Source of the DNA: Chloroflexota bacterium
GTDB lineage: Bacteria; Chloroflexota; Anaerolineae; Aggregatilineales; Aggregatilineaceae
Reading direction: 5' to 3'
DNA length: 64,000 bases
Assembly: GCA_012729765.1 (NCBI GenBank)
Contig: JAAYCM010000119.1
Location: 62,001-126,000, forward strand
In this document: positions 34,855-41,931 of the stretch, piece by piece
Numbering within the stretch: the stretch's first letter is position 1
How the letters are laid out: every line of letters starts with the position of its first letter
Notes under the pieces: model-generated
Told to the model about the DNA's origin: nothing
The model's database searches: none
Seen by the model: the letters and a program-made list of their open reading frames with translations, nothing else
Made by a program: the position numbers and the translations under genes

Positions 34855-35596
34855 GGTCTTCGTCTCCTTGTGGTACCGGGTTCTCCGGCGCAGGGGGTGA
34901 ATCACTTCGTCCAGGCAGCGTTCGAGCCGCCGGTGCAGTGGGTGGTGAAGCATCTCGCCCCGGCAGCCTCAGAGTGCCTGGCGCCGGGGATGCCGTATCC
35001 TCTCGTCCGGGCAGCGTCGGAGTGCCCGGTGCCGGAGCTGATGCATCCTCTCGTCCGGGCAGCGTCGGAGCGCCCGGTGCCGGGGATGCTGCATCCTCCC
35101 GGCCAGGCAATGTCGGAGTGGTCGGTGCCGGGGGCGCGGCTTCTGATCCAGCCGGTGTCAGGCGCTCGATCAACTGCTTGACCAGCTCGCCGTTGCTAAA
35201 CTGGCTGTGAGTGGCGATCCAGTCGGCGATCTCCGCCTCGGACAGCGTAGCCGCATCTGGCCCGTACAACTCCTGGCTGAGCTGGTTGATCGTGTTAAAG
35301 GTGCGCGTCAGCCAGGCCGCGTCCTTTTTGTTGCGGTAGACGACGACCCAGGTGATGCGAGTCATCAGACGGCCCAGCGTATAGGCGGTTTCCGCGACCT
35401 CTTCGGAATCAGGTGCGACGGTTGCCTGCGCCGCCATCCGCTGCCCGATCTGCTGGGCGCGTTCGGCCCCCCAGTCGATCAGCGGCATCGCCTCGTTATC
35501 GTGCAGCCCTTCGCGCAGCGCGCTGTTGCTGGCGATTGCATCCTCGATCTGTTTCACCCATGGATTGGACTTCTCAGGCTCAAGAGGTGACATCAC
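34847..35596 (-). CDS. Hypothetical helical protein with proline-rich tandem-repeat tail
   Basis: 249 residues (ATG at 35596 or 35593). Residues 1-155 are predicted helical, without a family I recognise. Residues 161-240 are five units of 16 residues around P-T-L-P-G-R-E-D-A-A-S-P-A-P-G-A, the first three nearly identical. No signal peptide or TM segment. It opens the three-gene operon with the PLD and DUF3592-like membrane proteins; the low-complexity tail could tether it to them or vary in length between strains. Function unknown. Confidence 0.7.
   Translation of the reverse strand: MMSPLEPEKSNPWVKQIEDAIASNSALREGLHDNEAMPLIDWGAERAQQIGQRMAAQATVAPDSEEVAETAYTLGRLMTRITWVVVYRNKKDAAWLTRTFNTINQLSQELYGPDAATLSEAEIADWIATHSQFSNGELVKQLIERLTPAGSEAAPPAPTTPTLPGREDAASPAPGAPTLPGREDASAPAPGTPTLPGREDTASPAPGTLRLPGRDASPPTAPAARTLPGRSDSPPAPENPVPQGDEDHE
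34877..35116 (-). repeat. 48-bp tandem repeat, five units, in frame
   Basis: Coding minisatellite giving the 16-residue proline-rich repeat. The three units nearest the 5' end of the gene are close copies (the CTCGTCCGGGCAGCGTCGGAG block recurs on the plus strand), the last two are worn. Unit size is a multiple of three, so copy changes would keep frame. Confidence 0.8.
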
Positions 35597-35729
35597 GCGC
35601 TTCCTCCCGTCCGGCTTTCAGCCAGCCCAGCCGGGCAATGTATCATGTTCTCTGGCTATTGTAATCTAAGCCGCCCGCTCAAGCGAACTCAGGCGGACAG
35701 GGCGGGCTGTTCGAGCGCCGCGAGTGCGG

Positions 35730-35735
35730 TATACT
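35730..35735 (+). promoter_or_regulatory. -10 element for the epimerase gene
   Basis: TATACT about 57 bases before the start codon; the -35 region is weak. Confidence 0.35.
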
Positions 35736-35792
35736 CGGCGGCAGTGTCGGCCTGTGAAAGGCCAGAGTGAGCGAGGCTTCAGGGAGCGGACG

Positions 35793-36776
35793 ATGGCCAA
35801 AGCACTGGTAACTGGGGGGACCGGGTTTGTGGGATCGCATGTGGCGCGGGCGCTGGTCGAACGCGGCCACGAGGTGCGGATTCTGCGCCGCCGCACGAGC
35901 CGTCTGGACGTGGTGCAGGACGTCGCGTGCGAGCATTTCATCGGTGATGTGACGGACTACGACTCGCTGCTGGCGGCGATGGATGGCGTGGACTGGGTGT
36001 TTCATGTCGCGGCGGTGGCCGATTACTGGCGCAACCAGCCGGCGCGCATCTACGAGGTGAATGTCGATGGCACGCGCAACGTGCTGCAGGCCGCCGAAGC
36101 GCAGGGCGTGCAGCGCGTGATCTTCACCAGCACGGCGCAGGCGGTCGGTTATCGCAGCGACCTGCAGCCGGTCGATGAGTCGGTCGGCTTCAACTGGGAC
36201 CAACACCTGACCCCCTACGGTCACAGCAAGTTTCTGGCCGAAACCGAAGTCTACCGCGCGATCCGGCGCGGGCTGGACTGCGTGATCCTCAACCCGGCGG
36301 TGATCATCGGGCCGGGCGACCTCAACCAGATTTCGAGCAGCGTCATCATCGAGGCGGCGCGCGGCAATATCCCGCCCACCATCCCGCCCGGCGGCGCGAC
36401 TGTGATCGATGTGCGCGACGTGGCGGCGGCACATGTCGCGGCGGCGGAGCGTGGGCGTACCGGCGAGCGCTACCTGCTCGGCTCGGTCGATCTGACGCAC
36501 AAAGCGTGGCTGCGGCTGACAGCGCATGTCGTGGGGCGCGAAGGTCCCGCGATCCCGCTGCCCGCCTGGATCGTGTATATCGTCGCGTGGGGGGCGGATG
36601 TACTGCGCCGGTTCCGCGTACCGCTGCCAATCGAGGGCAACCAGCTTCGCCTGAGCACGCGCATGATGTTCTTCGACGCGCGTAAGGCATGGCGCGAGCT
36701 GGGCGAGCCGCAAGTCCCGATCCGCCAGAGCTTGCAGGACACCTACGACTGGTATCGCGCCCATGGCGATCTATGA
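35793..36776 (+). CDS. NAD-dependent epimerase/dehydratase, HpnA/dihydroflavonol-reductase-like
   Basis: 327 residues from the ATG at 35793 (AGGGAGCGG upstream). Extended SDR: T-G-G-T-G-F-V-G-S-H-V at the N-terminus, F-H-V-A-A-V-A-D-Y-W, V-N-V-D-G-T-R-N-V, catalytic Y-G-H-S-K, and N-P-A-V-I-I-G-P-G-D. The A-D-Y-W and N-V-D-G-T-R-N pattern is close to the hopanoid-associated sugar epimerase HpnA and to dihydroflavonol 4-reductase-like proteins. No hopanoid genes are adjacent, so the substrate is uncertain. Single gene. Confidence 0.85.
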   Translation: MAKALVTGGTGFVGSHVARALVERGHEVRILRRRTSRLDVVQDVACEHFIGDVTDYDSLLAAMDGVDWVFHVAAVADYWRNQPARIYEVNVDGTRNVLQAAEAQGVQRVIFTSTAQAVGYRSDLQPVDESVGFNWDQHLTPYGHSKFLAETEVYRAIRRGLDCVILNPAVIIGPGDLNQISSSVIIEAARGNIPPTIPPGGATVIDVRDVAAAHVAAAERGRTGERYLLGSVDLTHKAWLRLTAHVVGREGPAIPLPAWIVYIVAWGADVLRRFRVPLPIEGNQLRLSTRMMFFDARKAWRELGEPQVPIRQSLQDTYDWYRAHGDL

Positions 36777-36819
36777 GGCGTGGAGCCGATCCCACTTTCG
36801 CTTAGAGAGGCGCTGACTC

Positions 36820-36848
36820 TTGACGCCCGGCCAGCGCCATGCTACGAT
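36820..36848 (+). promoter_or_regulatory. Promoter of the MFS leader
   Basis: TTGACG, 17 bases, TACGAT. The predicted start of transcription is near 36855, leaving about 38 bases before the leader ORF and a total leader of about 290 bases. Confidence 0.65.
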
Positions 36849-36892
36849 GTGCGGCATCCGATTCGCATAGTATCGACACGGCGAGGCGTTTA

Positions 36893-36955
36893 ATGTCAAT
36901 CATCACATTCTCTACCGCCCGTACCCGCACCTGGGTGTGTGAGTGCGCCTGCTGA
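36893..36955 (+). CDS. Putative leader peptide upstream of MFS exporter (20 aa)
   Basis: ATG with GAGG six bases upstream, 20 codons, TGA stop. Residues 10-12 are R-T-R, then T-W-V, and the end is C-E-C-A-C (Cys16, 18, 20). An Arg-x-Arg triplet matches the +x(+) pattern at which macrolides are known to arrest ribosomes; alternatively the Cys codons could sense cysteine. It sits between a promoter and a Rho-independent terminator, the classical position of an attenuator leader. No homologue known to me. Confidence 0.5.
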   Translation: MSIITFSTARTRTWVCECAC

Positions 36956-37017
36956 CCGCACGCGGATCGACCGCCTGACAATCCCCCAACCGGATAACCT
37001 GCGTCGTCGCGACGGCG

Positions 37018-37050
37018 GCCACAGGGGCACAGTGGTCCTGTGGCGTTTTT
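37018..37050 (+). terminator. Leader terminator (candidate attenuator) upstream of MFS gene
   Basis: GCCACAGG/CCTGTGGC perfect 8-bp stem followed by GTTTTT. It lies about 62 bases after the leader ORF stop and 94 bases before the MFS start, on the same transcript, so it can act as an attenuator. Confidence 0.75.
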
Positions 37051-37143
37051 GATTCCCGGCACTCGCCGGGTCGCGGCAGGAGTCCGACTGTTTAGCGCCA
37101 TTTGTATTGCAACCAATCGGGTATCCGAAGGGGATTCCACTGC

Positions 37144-38406
37144 ATGTTTGCCAAACGAGATGCCTATCACGTCTATCTGCTCATGGAAGGCAGCCTGGCG
37201 CTGTTCGTGGGCTTGATTTTCACGGTTAACATGGTCTACCAGGCCACCACGGTGGGTCTGAATCCGCTCCAGTTGGTGCTGGTCGGCACGACGTTGGAGC
37301 TGGTGGTGTTTGTCTTTGAGGTGCCAACCGGGATCGTGGCCGATGTCTACAGCCGCCGCCTGTCGATTCTGATCGGCGTGCTGCTGGTTGGCTTCGGCTT
37401 CGCGCTGGAAGGGCTGTTCCCGATCTTCGGAGTCGTGCTGCTGGCGCAGGTGTTCTGGGGCCTGGGCGCGACCTTTACCAGCGGCGCATCCCAGGCGTGG
37501 ATCGCGGACGAGGTCGGTGAGGAGCGCGCGGGCAAAGCTCTTCTGCGCGCTTCGCAGGCCGGGATGATCGGCGGACTGATCGCGATCCCGCTCAGCGTCG
37601 CGCTGGCGAGCGTCAGCATCCAGCTTCCGATCGTGCTCGGCGGCGTGCTGACCATGATCATGGCCGGGGTGCTGGCGCTGATCATGCCGGAGAACGGCTT
37701 CCGGCCCACACCGCCCGGCGAGCGTACCACCTGGGGCGCGCTCTCCGACACGCTGCGCAGCGGTCTGCGGCTGGTGCGCGGGCGGACGATGCTGCTGATC
37801 TTCCTGGGGGTGGCCGCCATCTCCGGGCTGTACAGCGAAGGCTTCGACCGGCTGTGGACGGCGCACCTGCTGGAAGACTACCGCTTCCCAACGCTGGGCG
37901 ATCTGGAGCCGGTGGTCTGGTTTGGCGTGATTCGCGCCGTCTCGATCGTGCTGTCGATCAGCGCGACCGAGGTCGTGCGACGGCAGGTCGGCACTAGCCA
38001 CCAGGGGCGGATCGCCCACGCGCTGATCGGCCTGACGGTGCTTACAGTGGTGGGCATCCTGGCCTTCGCGTTGGCGGAGAGCTTCGCCCTGGCGCTGATC
38101 GCCTATTGGCTGGTCAGCGTGGCGCGGACGGTTACCGAGCCGCTGGTGGCCGCCTGGACCAACCTGCATGCCGAATCATCCGTGCGCGCGACGATCTTCT
38201 CGCTGACCAACCAGGTCAACGCGATCGGGCAGATCGCGGGCGGGCCGGGCGTCGGCTATATCGGCAAGGTGCGCTCGCTGCGGGCGGCGCTGGTCGTCAG
38301 CGGGTTGATGCTCTCGCCGGCAGTGCTGCTCTTTGCGCGCGGTCTGCGCGAGAGCCGGGACGTGCCGGTCGTGCCCGCAACGGCTGCCGCTCCCGCCGCC
38401 GACTGA
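37144..38406 (+). CDS. MFS transporter, drug-efflux (DHA)-like
   Basis: 420 residues from the ATG at 37144 (GAAGGGGA site 10 bases upstream). About 12 TM helices. Loop 2-3 carries the MFS signature as E-V-P-T-G-I-V-A-D-V-Y-S-R-R, with T-S-G-A-S-Q-A-W-I-A-D-E later, as in TetA/Mef-like exporters that pump drugs with H+ antiport. The leader with ORF, terminator and SD-masking helix suggests expression is switched on by ribosome stalling, common for antibiotic-resistance exporters. Substrate not determined. Confidence 0.88.
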   Translation: MFAKRDAYHVYLLMEGSLALFVGLIFTVNMVYQATTVGLNPLQLVLVGTTLELVVFVFEVPTGIVADVYSRRLSILIGVLLVGFGFALEGLFPIFGVVLLAQVFWGLGATFTSGASQAWIADEVGEERAGKALLRASQAGMIGGLIAIPLSVALASVSIQLPIVLGGVLTMIMAGVLALIMPENGFRPTPPGERTTWGALSDTLRSGLRLVRGRTMLLIFLGVAAISGLYSEGFDRLWTAHLLEDYRFPTLGDLEPVVWFGVIRAVSIVLSISATEVVRRQVGTSHQGRIAHALIGLTVLTVVGILAFALAESFALALIAYWLVSVARTVTEPLVAAWTNLHAESSVRATIFSLTNQVNAIGQIAGGPGVGYIGKVRSLRAALVVSGLMLSPAVLLFARGLRESRDVPVVPATAAAPAAD

Positions 38407-38427
38407 TTACCGGGGAGTGATATCGTG

Positions 38428-38455
38428 AGGGCTGTCCAGCGCGGGCAGCCCTTTT
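38428..38455 (+). terminator. Terminator after the MFS gene
   Basis: AGGGCTG/CAGCCCT stem with an 11-base loop followed by TTT; lies between convergent genes. Confidence 0.6.
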
Positions 38456-38458
38456 CGG

Positions 38459-39355
38459 TTACTGGCGCGAGATCAGGGAGATGCTGGCAAGAATCAGCAG
38501 ACCGCCGAGCAGCCCAAACGGGCCGGGAAACTCCTGGAAGGCGATCAGCCCGATCAACGCGCCGCTGACCGGCTCGAACAGTGCCACGACGCTCACTACT
38601 TGGGCGCTGACGCGCTGCAAGCCGAGGAAGTAGCACAGGTACGACAGCCCCAGCGAGAAGATGCCGAGCGGGATCAGCAGCGGCAGGTTGTCCACCACCA
38701 CTGCGCCCGGCGCCTGGATCGCAAGCGGCAGCAGCACCAGCGCCGTGATGCCCGTGCTCCACATAGTCTGGGTCAGCCCGCTAACACGCCCGCGCATCTG
38801 CCGACCCAGGATCGTCGCAAAGGAATAGGTGAGGCCGGAGAGCGCCGCCGCCAGGATGCCGAGCGTCGAGCTGGATTCCAGATCGAGTTGGGCCGGGTTC
38901 GACACCAGCACGATCCCCAGCACGGCCAGCGCCAGGCTGGCCCAGGTGTGGCGGGCACGCGGCTCCTTGAGCAGCAGCGGCGCGAGCAGCGCGACGTAGA
39001 TCGGCGACGAGTTGACCAGAAGCGCGGCGTTGGCGGCGGTCGTGTGCTGGATCGCGTAGGTGTAGAGCGAGACGGTCATGCTGACGATCAGGCCCAGCGC
39101 CAGCAGCGAGCGCAGTGATCCCCGGTAGGCGCGCACGTGCAGCGGCTCGCGGAAGCGCACCAGCAGCAGGCTCAGGAACGCGAAGGCCGACAGCGCGCGG
39201 TAGAACGCGATGCTGGCGACGTTCAGCCCCTCGGTCAGGCGCGTGAACAGGATCGCCGTGCTGAAGAAGAACGCGCCGACGAATACCAGGATGATGCCCT
39301 GCCATTCGGTCGATTTCTGAGAGATAGCAGCGGGTTTGGTGGTGGCGGTTGTCAT
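38459..39355 (-). CDS. EamA/DMT family permease
   Basis: 298 residues from the ATG at 39355 (M-T-T-A-T-T-K-P); the ORF continues upstream without a better start. Ten TM helices in two EamA halves (residues ~20-150 and ~165-295), each with the usual pattern (V-F-V-G-A-F-F-F-S-T-A, F-Y-R-A-L-S-A-F; later A-A-L-S-G-L-T-Y-S-F-A-T-I). Family members export amino acids or metabolites. Nothing nearby indicates the substrate. Converges on the MFS gene. Confidence 0.88.
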   Translation of the reverse strand: MTTATTKPAAISQKSTEWQGIILVFVGAFFFSTAILFTRLTEGLNVASIAFYRALSAFAFLSLLLVRFREPLHVRAYRGSLRSLLALGLIVSMTVSLYTYAIQHTTAANAALLVNSSPIYVALLAPLLLKEPRARHTWASLALAVLGIVLVSNPAQLDLESSSTLGILAAALSGLTYSFATILGRQMRGRVSGLTQTMWSTGITALVLLPLAIQAPGAVVVDNLPLLIPLGIFSLGLSYLCYFLGLQRVSAQVVSVVALFEPVSGALIGLIAFQEFPGPFGLLGGLLILASISLISRQ

Positions 39356-39478
39356 AGGATGTGATGCAGCCGGTGGCGGCTCATAATCGGACAGGCTCGC
39401 CCCAGTGTAGCAGGATTCGGTCGGCTCCCCCAGGATCGGGTTTGGGCGCGCGGGCTGTTTACTACGGCCCCAAAGCAG

Positions 39479-39508
39479 TTGACCCTGCCAATGATCCACT
39501 CTTATAAT
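39479..39508 (+). promoter_or_regulatory. Strong promoter of the secreted alpha/beta hydrolase gene
   Basis: TTGACC, 18 bases, perfect TATAAT. Transcription would begin near 39515, some 25 bases before a 16-bp palindrome. Confidence 0.7.
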
Positions 39509-39538
39509 ATTTGTAGTGGCAGTTTTTTTTGCCCGTAT

Positions 39539-39554
39539 AGTTAAGCGCTTAACT
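39539..39554 (+). promoter_or_regulatory. 16-bp perfect palindrome, candidate operator
   Basis: AGTTAAGCGCTTAACT, a perfect dyad between the promoter and the TGGAGG ribosome-binding site. Too short-armed and T-poor to be a terminator; a dimeric repressor site is the simplest reading. Confidence 0.6.
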
Positions 39555-39564
39555 ACTGGAGGTT

Positions 39565-40905
39565 ATGATGAAAAGGCTGCTTACGATCTCCCTGCTGCTG
39601 TTGGTTTCCCTGAGCGGTACAGCGCTGGCCCAGGGACCAGATCCCGACACATTCCTCTTTGGCGACCCACGCCCCGATGCCCCGGAACTCGCCCCGCGTG
39701 GTGAGTACGGTGTCGGGGTGCGCACGCTGGATGTCGTCAATCCCGATCAGATCGACATCGTCAGCCACACTGCCGAGAATCCCGATCCGTTGTACGACCG
39801 CCCGCTGACGCTCGAAGTCTGGTATCCGGCGGTGATCCCCGACGGGGAGACGATGCTGGAAGAATACGAAGATGTGCATGGCCGCGCCGACAATCCAGCG
39901 CAGGCTATCACGCCCTTCACCTTTTGGGGGCGCGCGTCACGCGACGCCGAGCCGGACCTGAGCGGCGGCCCATACCCGCTGGTGATCGTCTCGCACGGCT
40001 TCCCTGGCTCGCGCTTCATGATGACTTACCTCACCGAGAACCTGGCCTCGAAGGGGTATGTGGTGGTCGCTATCGATCACACCGACTCGACCTTCCGCGA
40101 CACGAAGACGTTTGCCAGCACGCTGCTCAACCGCCCGCTGGATATTCTCTTTGTGGTCGATGAAGTGGCGACGCTGGGCGCGGCGGATGGCGACGGCTTT
40201 TTGGCCGGGCTGGTCGATGCCGAGAACACGGCCCTGATCGGTTACTCGATGGGCGGCTATGGCTCGCTCAACGCTGCCGGGGCCGGTTTCAGCCCGGCGA
40301 TCGCGGGCTTCTTCGCGCGGATGGCCCCGGAATCGACCGCGATCGAGAGCCGGCTGGCCGGTGCGCCGGAACTTGAAGCCTCGCGTGACAGCCGGATCAA
40401 AGCGGTGGTCGCGTTCGCGCCCTGGGGCATGAATGTCGGCCTGTGGGATGCCGATGGTCTGGCCGGGCTGGATGTCCCGCTGTTCGTGGTGGTCGGCAGC
40501 GCGGATGATGTCGCCGGGTATGAAAACGGCCCCGTGCAAATCTTCGAGGGTGCGGTCAACGCCGAACGCTACCTGCTGACCTACCTTGACGCGCGGCACA
40601 ACGTCGCGCCCAACCCGCCGCCCGACCTGAGCGTCGATCACGATACGTACATGCGCTATGCCGAGCCGGTCTGGAACGAAGCGCGCATCAACAACATCAA
40701 CCAGCACTTCGTCACGGCTTTCTTGGGGATTCAGCTCAAGGGCGAGGATTACGGAGACTATCTCGATCTGATCGAGGTGGCTGCCGAGGGCGTCTATGCG
40801 GTCGATGACGCGGGCAACCCGACCGAGGAACACACCTACTGGGCCGGATTCCCGCCCCGTTCGGCGCTGGGCCTGACACTTCAGCACCGCACGCCGGAGA
40901 GCTAA
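39565..40905 (+). CDS. Secreted alpha/beta hydrolase (PAF-acetylhydrolase/dienelactone-hydrolase-like)
   Basis: 446 residues (ATG at 39565 or 39568; TGGAGG upstream). Sec signal peptide 1-22 ending A-L-A. Alpha/beta hydrolase core from ~80: oxyanion V-S-H-G-F-P-G-S-R, nucleophile elbow G-Y-S-M-G-G (Ser228), candidate acid in V-V-V-G-S-A-D-D, candidate His in L-D-A-R-H-N. This order matches the platelet-activating-factor acetylhydrolase-like group of secreted lipases/esterases. Controlled by a strong promoter and a 16-bp palindrome. Substrate unknown. Confidence 0.85.
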   Translation: MMKRLLTISLLLLVSLSGTALAQGPDPDTFLFGDPRPDAPELAPRGEYGVGVRTLDVVNPDQIDIVSHTAENPDPLYDRPLTLEVWYPAVIPDGETMLEEYEDVHGRADNPAQAITPFTFWGRASRDAEPDLSGGPYPLVIVSHGFPGSRFMMTYLTENLASKGYVVVAIDHTDSTFRDTKTFASTLLNRPLDILFVVDEVATLGAADGDGFLAGLVDAENTALIGYSMGGYGSLNAAGAGFSPAIAGFFARMAPESTAIESRLAGAPELEASRDSRIKAVVAFAPWGMNVGLWDADGLAGLDVPLFVVVGSADDVAGYENGPVQIFEGAVNAERYLLTYLDARHNVAPNPPPDLSVDHDTYMRYAEPVWNEARINNINQHFVTAFLGIQLKGEDYGDYLDLIEVAAEGVYAVDDAGNPTEEHTYWAGFPPRSALGLTLQHRTPES

Positions 40906-40935
40906 CCGGGTCTGGCTGCCAAGTCTGTAAAAATT

Positions 40936-40958
40936 ATGGGGCGCTCACGGCGCCCCAT
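40936..40958. terminator. Bidirectional Rho-independent terminator
   Basis: ATGGGGCGC/GCGCCCCAT perfect 9-bp stem, 5-base loop. Plus side TTTTGTTAT; minus side AATTTTTACAG. Separates the hydrolase gene from the chelatase genes, which converge on it. Confidence 0.85.
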
Positions 40959-40972
40959 TTTGTTATCGGCGG

Positions 40973-41929
40973 CTATTCCATCTCCTGCCGGACGGTTTCG
41001 TACAGCACCGACGCCTTCAGATCGCTGAGGGTGTAACATGGCCCGTCCAGCCGGTCGGCAAGCTGCTGTGCCAGACCCTGATCGAAGGCGGTGTGCTCCA
41101 TGTTGATCGTCACGTTGCGCACGCCGGCCTTCTTGATCAGGTCGGCGATGCGGTGCGCTTCTTCCTGCGGCGGCAGGTCCGACATCGAGACGTTGCCCGC
41201 GCCGTCGGTCAGCAGGATCATGAGCGGCATCACGTCGGGATGGCTGGTGTGCTCGCGCAAAAAGACCTCGTGCGCCAGCAGCAGCCCGGCGGAGAGCGGC
41301 GTCTTGCCGCCGACCGGGATGTCGGCCAGCGCTTTCTTGGCGAGCGTGACCGAGTTCGTGGGTGGCAGGACAAGCTGCGCGCGGTCCTTCTGGAACACGA
41401 TCAGCCCGACCCGGTCGCGGCGCTGGTAGGCGTCGGTCAGCAGCGACATGATCGCGCCTTTGGTGGCGTTCATCCGCTCGGCAACCGCCATGCTCCAGCT
41501 TGCATCGACCACGAACAGCACCAGGTTGGCCGATTTGCGGACGCGCACCTTGCGCTGCAAGTCCTGGCGCTGGATCGAATAGGCCATGCCGCGCCTGTCA
41601 CGGCGGCGCTGGTAGGGCGCGGCGGCGCGCAGCGTGGCGTCGAAGGCGATATCGTCCAGACGGTCGCCAGCCGGGCGCGCCTGGATATAGCGCCCGTGCT
41701 TGCGGTCGGTGCGGGTGCGGCTGCGGCGGCCCCCGATGCGGCGCGTCAGCCGATCCAGGGGCGTATCGAGCCGGCGCGGGGCGAATTCATCCCCAGACTC
41801 GACCTTCTTGCCACCTTCCCACCAGTGCGCGTCCTGCGCCTGGAATACATCCTGCGGGGCCGGTTCGGCGGCTGGCTCGCTAACGTCGTTTTCGGGCTGA
41901 CCGCTGTCGGTCAGCCGCTCGCTTTTTTT
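40973..41929 (-). CDS. Chelatase D-type linker and VWA domain, reached by -1 frameshift from the AAA+ gene
   Basis: An open frame of 318 codons lying in the -1 frame of the AAA+ gene, starting at its A9 run. Residues ~1-80 are a Pro/Glu- then Arg-rich linker. Next comes D-D-I-A-F-D-A-T-L-R-A-A-A-P, a block conserved in magnesium/cobalt chelatase D subunits, then a von Willebrand A domain with an intact metal-binding D-A-S-W-S and T-P-L-S-A-G. No ATG, GTG or TTG occurs before 41587, and starting there would cut off the conserved block. The natural product is therefore probably the AAA+/linker/VWA fusion of about 680 residues. An automatic call would give 40973-41587 as a separate VWA gene. Confidence 0.82.
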   Translation of the reverse strand, partial: KKSERLTDSGQPENDVSEPAAEPAPQDVFQAQDAHWWEGGKKVESGDEFAPRRLDTPLDRLTRRIGGRRSRTRTDRKHGRYIQARPAGDRLDDIAFDATLRAAAPYQRRRDRRGMAYSIQRQDLQRKVRVRKSANLVLFVVDASWSMAVAERMNATKGAIMSLLTDAYQRRDRVGLIVFQKDRAQLVLPPTNSVTLAKKALADIPVGGKTPLSAGLLLAHEVFLREHTSHPDVMPLMILLTDGAGNVSMSDLPPQEEAHRIADLIKKAGVRNVTINMEHTAFDQGLAQQLADRLDGPCYTLSDLKASVLYETVRQEME

Positions 41930-41931
41930 TT
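41895..41931 (-). other. Programmed -1 frameshift signal: A9 slippery run plus stem-loop
   Basis: On the coding strand an uninterrupted A9 (41931-41923) reads AAA AAA AAA in the AAA+ frame and A-AAA-AAA in -1. A 6-nt spacer GCGAGC follows, then a perfect 8-bp stem GGCUGACC/GGUCAGCC with a 6-nt loop (41916-41895). The zero-frame UGA sits inside the stem. Slippery site, 5-8 nt spacer and GC-rich stem are the classical parts of -1 frameshifting. Confidence 0.8.

Larger units (their letters stand above)
36777..37143 (+). promoter_or_regulatory. Structured leader region of the MFS exporter gene (367 bases)
   Basis: Contains, in order, a promoter (36820-36848), a 20-codon leader ORF (36893-36955), the 5' strand of a long-range helix (36980-36999), a terminator (37018-37044) and the 3' strand of that helix covering the exporter's Shine-Dalgarno (37120-37136). 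Pairing: AATCCCC (36980-36986) with GGGGATT (37130-37136), CGGATA (36991-36996) with TATCCG (37122-37127), then CC with GG. Confidence 0.65.

Noticed and set aside
40973-41587. VWA protein as an independent gene starting at ATG 41587
   Set aside because: That start cuts off the conserved D-subunit block just upstream and has no convincing RBS; the frameshift model explains the open frame back to the A9 run. Kept as an alternative.
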